Origin: Symbiodinium natans
Lineage: Eukaryota; Sar; Dinophyceae; Suessiales; Symbiodiniaceae
DNA length: 64,000 nt
Assembly: GCA_905221605.1 (NCBI GenBank)
Contig: CAJNDS010002766.1
Span: 122,001-186,000 of the forward strand
Direction: 5' to 3'
Shown here: positions 21,501-32,900 of the stretch, piece after piece
Layout of the letters: every line of letters starts with the position of its first letter
How positions within the stretch are numbered: position 1 is the stretch's first letter
The notes under the pieces: model-generated
Databases searched by the model: none
What the model was told of the DNA's origin: nothing
What the model saw: the letters and a program-made list of their open reading frames with translations, nothing else
Translations under genes and position numbers: made by a program

Positions 21501-24500
21501 TAAGGGTTTAAGGGTTTAAGGGTTTAAGGGTTTAAGGGTTTAGGGTTTAGGGTTTAGGGTTTAGGGTTTAGGGTTTAGGGTTTAGGGTTTAGGGGCTAAG
21601 GGTTTGGGTTTAAGGGTTCAGGGTTTAGGGTTTTAGGGTTTAGTTTCAGGGTTTAGGGCATCTAAGAGCTAGGGGCCCTCGCAAAACGGAAACCTTCTTG
21701 TGAAACTTCGGCGGGTGCTTGTTACAACTTAAGTGCCAAAATCGACTCCAAGAGACATGGTGTTGAACACAAAGCTCTTGCAGTCCTTGCCAGCGTGAGC
21801 ACACCGTTTACGACAATCATTCCTTGGCTGCTCTTTAACCCCCCAATAAATTTTAAGATGTTACCTCCGTTAGTATGAAATTAGAGGAGCCCCTAAACTC
21901 ATAAAACGATAAAGTTGTAGCAAAGTCCGACCTAGGCTCAGGGTGTCCACATAGGTCGTGGGCCACACGTCCGGCCGTGTCGTCTTGGGGGCCAGGGAGA
22001 CGTTCTGTGCCAGACAGGAGTCGGTCATGACTTTCCTAGGAGGGGCCGTAGAAGACCCTCTGAAAAAGATATCCCTAAACCCTAACTCCTCTTGAAGCCC
22101 AAGAAGGGTATAAACCTGAAAATGTTCCCAAACCCTAACTCCTCTTGAAGCCCAAGAAAAGGTATAAACATGAAAATTAAAAAAAAACAAAAAAAAACTC
22201 CCCCAAAAGGGCCCCCGAGCTTCTCAAAGGCCGTATCCCCAAGCGCTCCGGTCATCGCCTTGTCGCAGAAGGCATAGTTGCCCTGCCAGCCACCGCCGCC
22301 CGGGCCGAGCGTTGCCATGGTTGATGCCTTAGTGGCCCAGTAACCATATTGCAGTAAGGGTTTAGGGTTTAGGGTTTAGGGTTTAGGGTTTAGGGTTTAG
22401 GGTTTAGATTACGATAAGGGCACCCTTTTTCGGGTGGGCTACTTCATAAGGGGACCTTGAACCAAACAAAAAAAGAAAAGGGAAAAAGGGTACCAAGCTG
22501 GGCTGCCGAGACGCAAAGTGGCAGAGCTTGAGGCTCGGGAAGTAAGAGAAGCAGCCGCAGGACGGCTCTTCTCGACAGGCGAGCTGGCAGGCGTGGGCAT
22601 CCGCGAACTCCTGGATGGCCTTGGAGGGTGTCATGTTCATGTCCAAGGGCGAGCACATCATGTCGCTCAGTGGGCAAGTCCTTGTGCTCTCCTTGGGATC
22701 CAGGGGAGGCACCGACTGCTGGTTCTTGCTGTGGATCTTGACTTTGAAGTGATCCACTTCCGTGCCTGACTTGACTTGCACGGGAATCTCCTCGGCTTGT
22801 GCTGGCGTCCCCGACAACTTGCCTGAGGCAGCATCAAAGCTGAGCCAGGAGGGCAGCGGCTCACCATCCGCCGTGGAGGCCGTGCTGGAAGGATCTGCAA
22901 CTCCGGCAGGCAAGGCGTACTGCAATGGTGCCGCGACCTCTCCCACCGCTGGGGGAAGCTCAACATCAGTAGCAGCCACTCCATTTACATCTGTCTTGCC
23001 GGATTCCTCTACCCGGAGCTTGACAACCTGAGTCTTCTCCTCGCTTCCACTGCCCTCCGAGATGTGCAGCGTGTATTCGCCCTTTTCCGAAGGCACGCCA
23101 GACAATGTAGCGGACGTCTGATCGAACAGGAGCCAGTCAGGCACGCTGCTGCCGGGCGCCGCTTTCATGTGATACATTTTGGGAGTCGTGGAGTCCACGG
23201 AAGATGAAGGCAACTGGTGATTCATGGCGTGTCCTGTGATTGCAACCACCTCGTGGACAGGATTGTTGTCCTTCTCGGCCGAAGGCGATGCGTGGACCTT
23301 GACTTTGATGTGATCCACTTCAGTCGCGGACTTGATTTGCACGGGAATCTCCGCCGGTTGTGTTGGAGTTCCGGAGAGCTTTCCGGAAGCAGCGTCAAAG
23401 TGAAGCCAGGCCGGCAGAACCTCACCATCCGCCGTGGAGGCCGTGCTGGAAGGATCTGCAGCTCCAGCAGGCAAGGTGTATTGCAATGGTGCCGCGACCT
23501 CCCCCACCGCCGGGGGAAGTTCAACATCAGTAGCTGTCACTCCATGTACATCTGTCTTGCCAGTGTTGCCGGATTCTTCTACCCGGAGCTTGACAATCTG
23601 AGTCTTCTCCTCGCTTCCACTGCCCTCTGAGATGTGCAGCGTGTACTCGTCCTTCTGCGGAGGGACGCCAGACAAGGTGCCGGACGTCTGATCAAACAGG
23701 AGCCACTCAGGCACGCTGCTGCCGGGCGCAATTTTCATCTCATACTGCTTGGGAGTCGTGGAGTCAAGGGAAGATGAAGGCAAGGGGTAGTTCATCGGGT
23801 GTCCCGCGATTGCAAGAACCTCCAGCTCCGTGGGCGGCATCGCCTTGCTCCGGATGTTGTAGTTCGAGGTGACGGGAGGAGCAGACATACTCACCGCCTT
23901 CACCTAGGATGGCCCTCAAAAACCCTCTGAAACATATTCCTGAACATGATCCTCTTAAACCCGATGTAAGGGAAATAGAGAAAAGGTCCCAAAACCTAAC
24001 CCAGTTTCAGCAACATCCGTTTCCATCTCATCTGGAGCCGTGCCGCTGAGCTTGAGCGTATTCGGGTCAAAGCTGAGCCAAGGTGGCAAAGGCCCGCCCG
24101 ACTTGGTGGAGGCACTATAGCTCCAGCCTGCAGAGTTCGCGGCGTGCTCAGCAAACTTCACCGCAAACTCATCCGACACGTCCTCGTCCACCGTCTCGCC
24201 ACTGCTTACGTAGATGGTTTTTGTGTCGGGAGCTTCTCCTGGGCAGCCCAAGCCGTGCTTGGTGCAGCAATAGTCCTTCCGGTCCTGCTGCCAGGACACG
24301 AAGTCCTGCAGTCCCTGAAGGCAGTTGTAGCGATCCTCGAGCTCTCCCTCTGCCTTAGCCTTCGCTTCTGCCGCCTGCATGACGGCTGCCAACGTGCCCT
24401 TCACACAATCCAGGGAGGAGCCACAATCACTGCCGCGAACAACAAAGGCCAAGGTGAAGACGGGGAGGGTGCGCAGCCACGAGGTCATGGAGCCGTTCAT
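18550..24500 (-). CDS. Secreted/membrane protein with five He_PIG repeats, a PAN-like segment and a C-terminal TM, multi-exon
   Basis: Exon 1 (24015-24500) starts at ATG 24500 with a hydrophobic signal-like leader (MTSWLRTLPVFTLAFVV) and a Cys-rich segment. Exon 2 (~22498-23903) has four more He_PIG modules, each with a WLxFDxxSGxLSGxP core, arranged as two copies of an A-B pair. A C-terminal Cys cluster (ACQLACREEPSCGCFSY) is PAN/apple-like. Further coding-like pieces follow in order at ~22200-22325, ~21940-22037 (DSCLAQNVSLAPKTTRPDVW), ~21735-21810 (RCAHAGKDCKSFVFN), ~21410-21490, ~21130-21215, ~20500-20570 (RFAQKHPELLQTVMDKVP), ~20215-20275, ~20045-20158 (LREFAGDYPTFDGL), ~19665-19815 (LQFIYRKVIHQPDLKERFH), ~19430-19490, ~19000-19092 (YQQSLYKRLEDKLQGK), ~18770-18845 (MAGVLCLGAWVFWLVLS, a TM) and ~18550-18650. 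He_PIG is a cadherin-like fold of cell-surface proteins, so an adhesion role is inferred. Linking all the small exons into one gene is also an inference. Confidence 0.7.
18649..18776. repeat. TTTAGGG array with a short inverted-repeat element
   Basis: The array (18649-18716) runs into TATATATACCCTTTTAGGGATT...CATTCCCTCACTCCCTACT. That part resembles the element at 40941-41027. It lies in the intron just after the TM exon. Confidence 0.75.
18846..19000. repeat. Family D element carrying a CCCTAAA array
   Basis: The left end AGGAGTAACCTAGGAATAAA and right end AAAAAAAGGGAAATAAAAGGG match 15204-15316, but the middle is expanded by CCCTAAA/CCCTCAA units (18912-18975). Confidence 0.78.
19092..19400. 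repeat. TTTAGGG array plus four ~58-bp tandem repeats in one intron
   Basis: After the array (19092-19170), a unit containing ATTCCTTATTGGGTTTAAGC followed by ACCCTTAAGAATTTTAAAC repeats four times with drift to ~19395. Confidence 0.88.
19490..19665. repeat. Family D element with a telomeric array inserted
   Basis: The left end TAGCCCAGGAACCATAT is followed by ~9 TTTAGGG units (19502-19568), then AATAAGGGGCACCCTTTTTT and the right end GGGTACCACTGGGCCACC. Without the array it aligns with the copy at 14266-14420. Confidence 0.83.
19924..20040. repeat. CCCTAAA array
   Basis: About sixteen perfect units in an intron. A poly-G run (~19871-19887) lies just before it. Confidence 0.93.
20332..20490. 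repeat. CCCTAAA array
   Basis: Degenerate at its left end and perfect to the right. Between it and the opposite-orientation array at 20572-20695 lies only the ~70-bp RFAQKHPELL exon. Confidence 0.93.
20572..20695. repeat. TTTAGGG array
   Basis: About seventeen units. With 20332-20490 it forms a large telomeric inverted repeat bracketing one small exon. Confidence 0.93.
21490..21660. repeat. TTTAGGG array with TTTAAGGG variants
   Basis: It starts with four TTTAAGGG octamers, then TTTAGGG. It lies between the Cys-rich exons at ~21410-21490 and ~21735-21810. A CCCTAAA patch lies at ~21280-21360. Confidence 0.9.
22037..22190. repeat. Family A-like element with an internal duplication
   Basis: After CCTAGGAGGGGCC and CCCTCTGAAAAAGATAT, the unit CCTAACTCCTCTTGAAGCCC, followed by AAGAAGGGTATAAAC, occurs twice in tandem (~22078 and ~22133). 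It fills the intron between two exons of the He_PIG gene. Confidence 0.7.
22329..22505. repeat. Family D element with a telomeric array inserted
   Basis: GGCCCAGTAACCATATTGCAG is followed by ~8 TTTAGGG units, then ATTACGATAAGGGCACCCTTT and a right end GGTACCAAGCTGGGCTGCC. It is the intron immediately after the PAN-like exon. Confidence 0.83.
23904..24014 (-). other. Intron of the He_PIG gene formed by a family A element
   Basis: This 111-nt stretch, read on the minus strand, starts GTTGCTG and ends ATCCTAG. Removing it joins METD to VKAVSMSAPP in phase 0. The donor may instead be the GTTAGG at ~24003, because family A copies begin there; in that case the acceptor shifts too. The core is shared with 51016-51112 and 15692-15768. 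Confidence 0.6.
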
Positions 24501-26930
24501 GATGCAAGATTTCCAGCAGTTCTAGACACAAACAACCGAAATGATCATCGACACCTGAATGGTCCTGCGTGAGTTTGTGACAGACACATGTCAGCGGCGC
24601 TTGATCCCAGGCTCAGGACATGTCTTTTCCATCATCAAGGCGTACAAGCCAACGGTTCCCAGCTGGAATGTTGCCCAACCCTAAACCCTAAACCCTAAAC
24701 CCTAAACCCTAAACCCTGAACCCTGAACCCTGAACCCTGAACCCTGAACCCTAAACCCTAAACCCTAACCCTAAACCCTAAGCACTAAACCCTACACCCT
24801 CTAAACCCTAACCCAGTAGATGCTGCAAGAGATCCTGTTTTCGGTTCACCTGCCTGCAACATTGTTTGACATCCTAGACACATGAATGCCGCTCCAAAAA
24901 GTCACATGGTCAGTGAGATCCCGCCGCCACACATCTGACTCTCATGGCAAGAAGTCACGTTTAGGGAGCCGCGCCTGCAAGCAACAATCCGCCGATTGCA
25001 CAACTTGCGCGAGAAGGTTGCAGGCTGGACCTGCATTTTGTGGTCTAATTGACGCGTTGCACCGACGTTCAACAGCCCTCCTCGTTGTCTACGCCTCCTT
25101 TGCACTCTGCAACAGCGCATGAATGGACAGGGATGTTCAACCACTCACTTGCATCACGACTATCACGACCTGAGGTCTTGTAGTCAGGTAAAGCACTCGT
25201 GCAAACGCATGTAGAAGCATGTCCGCTCCCGGCACCTCATCAAACACGATCTTGTCTCTCGCAGCCGTGACTGTTTGGATCCTGCCAGCGGCGCATCTGG
25301 ACACAGCCCATTACATGAGTTCATGGGATGCAGCACAGGCTTCTTCCCCAACCCATTGAAGCAACTAGAGGTCGCGGTTGCTGCCATAAAACCCTGCTCT
25401 CATCCATCATTCCCAAACATCTTAAGCTCACCCTAAACCCTAAACCCTAAACCAATTAACTCAGCAGGCCCTGCTTTCTTAAGCTCCACAATAGTCTACC
25501 CAAGGCCCGGCACCGCAAATCCGAAAACCCTAAACCCTGAACCCCAAAACCCGAAAGCCCGAAAACCCTGAAACCCTAAAAATCCTCAAACCTTAAACCC
25601 TGAAGCCCTAAAATCCTCAAACCCTAAACCCTAAACCCTAAACCCTGAACCCCGAATCTTGCTTCGGCCTCTTTCCAGCAAGCCAGCGCTGTGCCAGACG
25701 CCGCGAGAACTCGCACTCGGGCAACTCAGGCCTGAGTAGCCCTAAACCCTAAACCCTAAACCCTAAACCCTAAACCCTAAACCCTAAACCCTAAACCCTA
25801 AACCCTAAACCCTGTTCGCATGAACAACCCAAAGGCTATTTAGGGTTTAGGGGTTTAATGGGTTTAGGGTTTAGGGCTAGGGTTTAGGGTTTAGGGTTTA
25901 GGGTTTAGGGTTTAGGGTTTAGGGTTTAGGGTTTAGGGTTTAGGGTTTAGGGTTTAGGGCTTAGGGCTTAGGGTTTAGGGTTTAGGGTTTAGGGTTTAGG
26001 CCCTAGGGCTTAAGGTTTATAGGGCTTAGGGCTTAGGGCTTAGGGCTTAGGGGTTTAGGGTTGAAGGTTTAGGGTTTAGGGTTTCTAGCGTTGAAGGCTA
26101 AAGGTTTAGGGTGCATATTATGTCTGTGTATGTATGTCTGTGTATATATATATATGTATACATGCATGCATACATACATACAGAAGCCTGCTCTCCAAGG
26201 TATATAATGCATATAATATATGCTAGCTATATATATATATATGTAATAATGAAATATCCATGGCGTTGGGCTTCGGGAACATAGGGGGCTTTACCTTCAA
26301 TCATAGCATAAGGATCCCTACTTCAAATTCAGGAAAATATTGCTTAAATAAAGGAATATTGCTTAAATTAAGGAATATTGCTTAAATTAAGGAATATTGC
26401 TTAAATAAAGGATATTGGAACCTCTTGGTGTGCAATTGCCTGGAAAACTCGACTGCGACATCTGCACACATGGGACCATCACTCGGAGTTAGCCGTGCCA
26501 TCACATGACACGACGTCAACTATGAGGCCGCGACATTGGCTCCACCGAGCTTCATCACATGCATGCAACCACTCGGCTTCCTAGCATCTCGGACGACGGG
26601 TCTCTCGGCTTAAAGAGACCAAATGAGGGGCCGCGAGAATCCGCGGCTGGCTTGTGCACATGTAGAATGCTTCTAGTCGACAGTTGAGCCTTCAAGCCAA
26701 CGGAGAGAGAAAAGCAATGTATGACTTCAGTGCAGCTCAGCAGACACTCTTCAATCGCGTGAAAGGATGCAGAGGCAATGCAAGCGCGAGCTTCCCCCCC
26801 AAACTCGCCCCCATTTTCATTGTGGCACCGGAAAGTACCAATCTCGCTCCTCAGGACCAATTTGTGCTGTATAGGGTCCTTGCACCGAGAAAGCATCGTT
26901 CTGCTGACCTCAAACGCCATGGCACCAGCC
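24501..26930. other. Intergenic region rich in telomeric arrays, no gene seen
   Basis: Arrays lie at 24677-24815, ~25430-25455, 25520-25660, 25735-25815 and 25840-26110, the last two in opposite orientations. An AT-rich TATATA/CATACATA stretch spans ~26120-26250. A 19-bp unit (AATATTGCTTAAATTAAGG) repeats about four times at 26333-26415. No exon with recognisable content was found. It separates the He_PIG gene start from the protease-MAM gene stop. Confidence 0.7.
25735..26110. repeat. Opposed telomeric arrays (CCCTAAA then TTTAGGG)
   Basis: CCCTAAA units (25735-25815) are followed ~25 bp later by TTTAGGG units (25840-26110, degenerate at the right end). Together they make a palindromic telomeric block. 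Confidence 0.92.
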
Positions 26931-29900
26931 CTACACCGTCTTCGGGCAAATCTTCCATCCAAAGTTGGTCACGCTGTAATCAGAGTGCCACACAATCTTG
27001 CTTCTTGGCACTTCTCCATGGGGAAGCATACTTCCACTATATTTCTCGCCGTTCACCTTCAGATAGTCATAGTTGTCACGCTCAACCTGGAAGTCCAGAA
27101 CCTCCATCGGGTACTCAGCCGTCACATCAAACTCGCAGCCCTCCCGTTCCGGGTACTTCCTCAATCCACCATAGTTTGGGCTGAAGATGCAGCCATCTAC
27201 ATCGACCGTGCACTCGCCTTTCACCAACACCCATGGATTCTCAGCGGTGGTGGCGGTGGTGGTGGTGGTAATGGTGGTCGGAGCCGACGTCATCTGGACA
27301 TCGTCGACAGCAATGTCGCTTGACCAGCCGCCTGTGACAGCAACGAAGCGAACGGAGGCGGACGCACCGATGCTCACAGATGCCGTGTTCCAATGATCAC
27401 CTTGACTGCCGGCCATGTGCCAGATGGAGTGGAAGGCTCCGTGTACGTCTCCAACCTCAACATCCAGGGATCCCATGGAGCTGCCCTTCATGTGATACGC
27501 GAAGGTCAAGGTGTAGCCCCTTCTGGCATCGAGCGCCGGGCTCTTGAAGATGGCTTTCTTGCTTGGATTGTTGGGGGAGCTGGCCTCAACGTAGACGTAA
27601 TTGGCACCTGTGGCAGCAGCAGAAGGGCCAGTGCCACTACTCGGAGTGTCACCTGAGTTCACTGTCCAAGAGATCTCCCCTTCGTTTGTCCAAGGACACT
27701 GATCTTCGAAGTCACACGATGCGGGAACATTCGCAACGGTGGTGGTGCTGCTGGTGCTGGTGCTAGTTGTGGTTGTGGTTGTGATTGTGGTTGTGGTTGT
27801 GGTGGAGGTGGTGGTGGTGGTGGTGGTGGTGGCGGTGGTGGTGGTGGTAATGGTGGTCGGAGCCGACGTCATCTGGACATCGTCGACAGCAATGTCGCTT
27901 GACCAGCCGCCTGTGACAGCAACGAAGCGAACGGAGGCGGACGCACCGATGCTCACAGATGCCGTGTTCCAATGATCACCTTGACTGCCGGCCATGTGCC
28001 AGATGGAGTGGAAGGCTCCATGTACGTCTCCAACCTCAACATCCAGAGATCCCATGGAGCTGCCCTTCATGTGATAAGCGAAGGTTAAGGTGTAGCCCCT
28101 TCTGGCATCGAGCGCCGGGCTCTTGAAGATGGCTTTCTTGCTTGGATTGTTGGGGGAGCTGGCCTCAACGTAGACGTAATTGGCACCTGTGGCAGCAGCA
28201 GAAGGGCCAGTGCCACTACTCGGAGTGTCACCTGAGTTCACTGTCCAAGAGATCTCCCCTTCGTTTGTCCAAGGACACTGATCTTCGAAGTCACACGATG
28301 CGGGAACATTCGCAACGGTGGTGGTGCTGCTGGTGCTGCTGCTAGTTGTGGTTGTGGTTGTGATTGTGGTTGTGGTTGTGGTTGTGGTGGAGGTGGTGGT
28401 GGTGGTGGTGGTGGTGGTGGTGGTGGTGGTGGTGGTGGCGGTGGTGGTGGTGGTCATGGTGGTCGGAGCCGACGTCATCTGGACATCGTCGACAGCAATG
28501 TCGCTTGACCAGCCGCCTGTGACAGCAACGAAGCGAACGGAGGCGGACGCACCGATGCTCACAGATGCCGTGTTCCAATGATCACCTTGACTGCCGGCCA
28601 TGTGCCAGATGGAGTGGAAGGCTCCATGTACGTCTCCAACCTCAACATCCAGAGATCCCATGGAGCTGCCCTTCATGTGATACGCGAAGGTTAAGGTGTA
28701 GCCCCTTCTGGCATCGAGCGCCGGGCTCTTGAAGATGGCTTTCTTGCTTGGATTGTTGGGGGAGCTGGCCTCAACGTAGACGTAATTGGCACCTGTGGCA
28801 GCAGCAGAAGGGCCAGTGCCACTACTCGGAGTGTCACCTGAGTTCACTGTCCAAGAGATCTCCCCTTCGTTTGTCCAAGGACACTGATCTTCGAAGTCAC
28901 ACGATGCGGGAACATTCGCAACGGTGGTGGTGCTGCTGGTGCTGGTGCTAGTTGTGGTTGTGGTTGTGGTTGTGATTGTGGTTGTGGTTGTGGTGGAGGT
29001 GGTGGTGGTGGTGATGGTGGTGGCGGTGGTGGTGGTGGTCATGGTGGTCGGAGCCGACGTCATCTGGACATCGTCGACAGCAATGTCGCTTGACCAGCCG
29101 CCTGTGACAGCAACGAAGCGAACGGAGGCGGACGCACCGATGCTCACAGATGCCGTGTTCCAATGATCACCTTGACTGCCGGCCATGTGCCAGATGGAGT
29201 GGAAGGCTCCATGTACGTCTCCAACCTCAACATCCAGAGATCCCATGGAGCTGCCCTTCATGTGATACGCGAAGGTTAAGGTGTAGCCCCTTCTGGCATC
29301 GAGCGCCGGGCTCTTGAAGATGGCTTTCTTGCTTGGATTGTTGGGGGAGCTGGCCTCAACGTAGATGTAATTGGCACCTGTGGCAGCAGCAGAAGGGCCA
29401 GTGCCACTACTTGGAGTGTCATCTGAGTTCACTGTCCAAGAGATCTCCCCTTCGTTTGTCCAAGGACACTGATCTTCGAAGTCACACGATGCGGGAACAT
29501 TCGCAACGGTGGTGGTGCTGCTGGTGCTGCTGCTAGTTGTGGTTGTGGTTGTGGTTGTGGTTGTGGTTGTGGTGGAGGTGGTGGTGGTGGTGGTGGTGGT
29601 GGTGGTGGTGGTGGTGGTGGTGGTGGTGGTGGTGGTGGCAGTGGTGGTGGTGGTAATGGTGGTCGGAGCCGACGTCATCTGGACATCGTCGACAGCAATG
29701 TCGCTTGACCAGCCGCCTGTGACAGCAACGAAGCGAACGGAGGCGGACGCACCGATGCTCACAGATGCCGTGTTCCAATGATCACCTTGACTGCCGGCCA
29801 TGTGCCAGATGGAGTGGAAGGCTCCATGTACGTCTCCAACCTCAACATCCAGAGATCCCATGGAGCTGCCCTTCATGTGATACGCGAAGGTTAAGGTGTA

Positions 29901-32900
29901 GCCTCTTCTGGCATCGAGCGCCGGGCTCTTGAAGATGGCTTTCTTGCTTGGATTGTTGGGGGAGCTGGCCTCAACGTAGACGTAATTGGCACCTGTGGCA
30001 GCAGCAGAAGGGCCAGTGCCACTACTCGGAGTGTCACCTGAGTTCACTGTCCAAGAGATCTCCCCTTCGTTTGTCCAAGGACACTGATCTTCGAAGTCAC
30101 ACGATGCGGGAACATTCGCAACGGTGATGGTGCTGCTGGTGCTGGTGCTGCTGGTGCTGCTGGTGCTGCTGAGTGTTGTTTCAGCAGGGAGTTTTCCGGT
30201 CACATCCAATCGAATCTCATCGACAGCAATGCGGTCATCATCGGTTCGCCCCTTACGAGCAACTATTCGAACTCTGACAGCCGAACTGATGCTCAAGGAT
30301 ATCATCTGCCAATCGACACGTTGGCTGCCATTGACCTGCCAGACAGACTGGATGGCCCCGTTCACATCTGCGATCTCAACGCCCAGAGACTCCGCGTCTT
30401 CTAGCTCGAGGCGATACGCAAACGTCAACGTGTAGCTCTGAGTGAAGTCAATGATCGGGCTCTCAAGCGTGCGTGTTGCCTCAGAGAAACCCCAGGTTCT
30501 TCGAGGAGAGATGTAGTAGGAGCCTGCCGATGGTCCAGTGTCATTCCTTGGAGTGCTCCTCTGATAAACTCTCCACTCGTGAAACGGGACCTGCCAAAGG
30601 CAAGTTGCGTGATCCTCGAAATCACAAGAAAGGCCAGGAGAAGATACCAGGCACAATGTCATGTCGATATCATCCACAGCAATGTCGCTTGACCATCCGA
30701 GGCCCGTGATCGCAACGAAGCGAACGGCGACAGCCGAACTAATGCCCAGACTTTGCGTGTTCCAATCGTTACCTTGACTCCCGGCCTTGTGCCAGATGGA
30801 ACGGAAGGCTCCGTGCACATCTCCAACCTCAACATCCAGAGATCCCATGTCTTCTCCTTCCATGTGATACTTGAAGGTCAAGACGTACCTCTGCATGGCA
30901 TCAAGCACCGGGCTCTTGAAGATGGCTGTCTTGCTTGGATAGTTGGGGGAGCTGGCCTCAACGTAAACGTAGCTGCCTCCGTAGTAGCTGCTGCCTGCAT
31001 CACCAGCAGGGCCAGTTCCCCTGCTGGGAGTACTTCCCGCGTTCACCATCCACGAGATCTCCCCTTCGTTTGTCCAGTGGCAAATGCCGCCAGAGTCAAA
31101 AGCGCAAGGCAACCAAGATATCGGAGCGGGGCCCTGCTTTGACAAGGAGACAGTGACAGTCGTGGTGGTTGTGGTCGTGGTGGCGGTGATGGTAGCTTGG
31201 GATAGCAGGACATCGTCGAGTGCGATGTTGCTGCTCTTCCCGCCGCTGGTACGTCCAACGAACCGAACGGTGACAGTCGCGCTGATCTGCAGGGATGCCA
31301 TCTTCCAATGGCCACCTTGGTTACCAGTCTTGCGCCAAACGGAGTGGAAGCGTCCATGCGCATCCCCGACCTCGACGTCCAGAGATCCGACGTTCTCATT
31401 CATGTGGTAAGCAAAGGCTAGGGTGTAGCTCAGGCTGCTATTAAGCGTTGGGCTCTGGTAGATGGCTGTCATTGGGGAGTTGGAGTGAATGTAGATGTAG
31501 TTCGCACCCGAAGCAGCACTGGAGGGTCCCTGAGGTGCGGGCGCGTCCCCGGAGAGTGTCCAATGGCTGGCACCCTCGTTGGTCCAAGCGCAGGCAAGTT
31601 CGAAGTCACAGGAGGCTTCGGTCAACAGCCTTGCAGGGGGCTTTTTCTCACAAGGAAATGCCCAGCCACTCTGCTGCTGGCAGCTCCATTCTGCGTCGCA
31701 GTTCGACGTCGAGGTCCTCCAGTCCCACCGGCAGGCGCTGATGCATTCGCAGTGCTTGTCCACAGTCCAGTACCCCAAAGCTGCAATGCCCTCGTCGACG
31801 GTGGGGTATCGTGCTGCAGGATTCAGTCCGGGCGCTGGGGTCTGGACCCTGCCAGCCAAGGGGAAAGCGTAGTTTTCCACGTTGCTGCCCTCCAAGCTGA
31901 CCGTTGGGATGTATACATCCGTCAACACACAGAGTCCTACCCGGAAGCTGCCACGGTCACCCCAATCGGTACCCCATGAATTCCTGAGCTGTCAGGAAAG
32001 CACTTTATTAAAATGGGCAGCGAAGAAACACAGAGCACGGATGTTCAGCCTTGAGAGATTATTGAGAGCTTTGCCACAATCATCTAGCTGCCTGGCCTCA
32101 TGTTGAACCATTTTCGGTGCTCTCTGTCTTTGGCCGTGCCTGTTTCTTGATCGATGCCCCCTTTCCTGTAGAGACTGAACCTGGACAGTGTGTCAACTGG
32201 GAACTATTGAAGGGCTCAGGAGGCTCAGAAAGGCTCACACAGAACAACAGAATGCACAACAACACTCTTGCCGCCCAAAGCTCAAGCAGATCCAGCTATC
32301 AGGCTCCCAACCGATAGCAACCACCACGTGGTTGGGATGCTGGTCACAGCTGTGGGTGTAGACCCCACTGGAGTAGGCAAAAAACGGGCCATCGACGTGA
32401 AGTAATGCTGCCACTGGCCCACCCGTCAAGATCGCCTCACGGACCAGCTGGTATGCGACGGCCGGGTCAGCCGAATGGAGGTCGAGGCGGAAGTGGGTGC
32501 CACGGGGATAGAAGGTGTCCTCATGGTGCGCGTCTGAAAAGCCCCCGAATCTCCAACCCCTAAACCCTAAACCCTATAGGCCCAAACCCTCCTCATGCAT
32601 GGTCTTGGGGAACGCTTTGTTGGAGCACTCCGTTGGGCAGGGAGGTGACGTGGTAGACATGATGAAGTGCTCCGTGCCATCTCCATGCACGATGTACGGC
32701 GAACAGCCTGCGTCGCCGCCCGTCGGTGACCCCGTGCTCTCCAAAAACCTCGAAACTCAACACATTACGGTTCAGGGTTTACTGTAAGGTTTAGGGTTTG
32801 GGGTCCAGGTCGTTTAGGGTTTAGGCATCCTTTTTTGGGGTCTAGGTTGCGAAGTCTCTCCGAACCGGCACATGTGTGACCTGAGTACCAAGCCTGAAGA

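Noticed and set aside
22404-23903. Independent 499-codon gene starting at 23903
   Set aside because: Its start is a GTG at an intron acceptor. The upstream ORF (24015-24500) supplies the ATG, signal peptide and first He_PIG module, so the two are treated as exons of one gene.
27187-29781. Repeated plus-strand frames rich in Val
   Set aside because: They are reverse-strand shadows of the Thr linkers and MAM domains. The minus strand has the recognisable domains.
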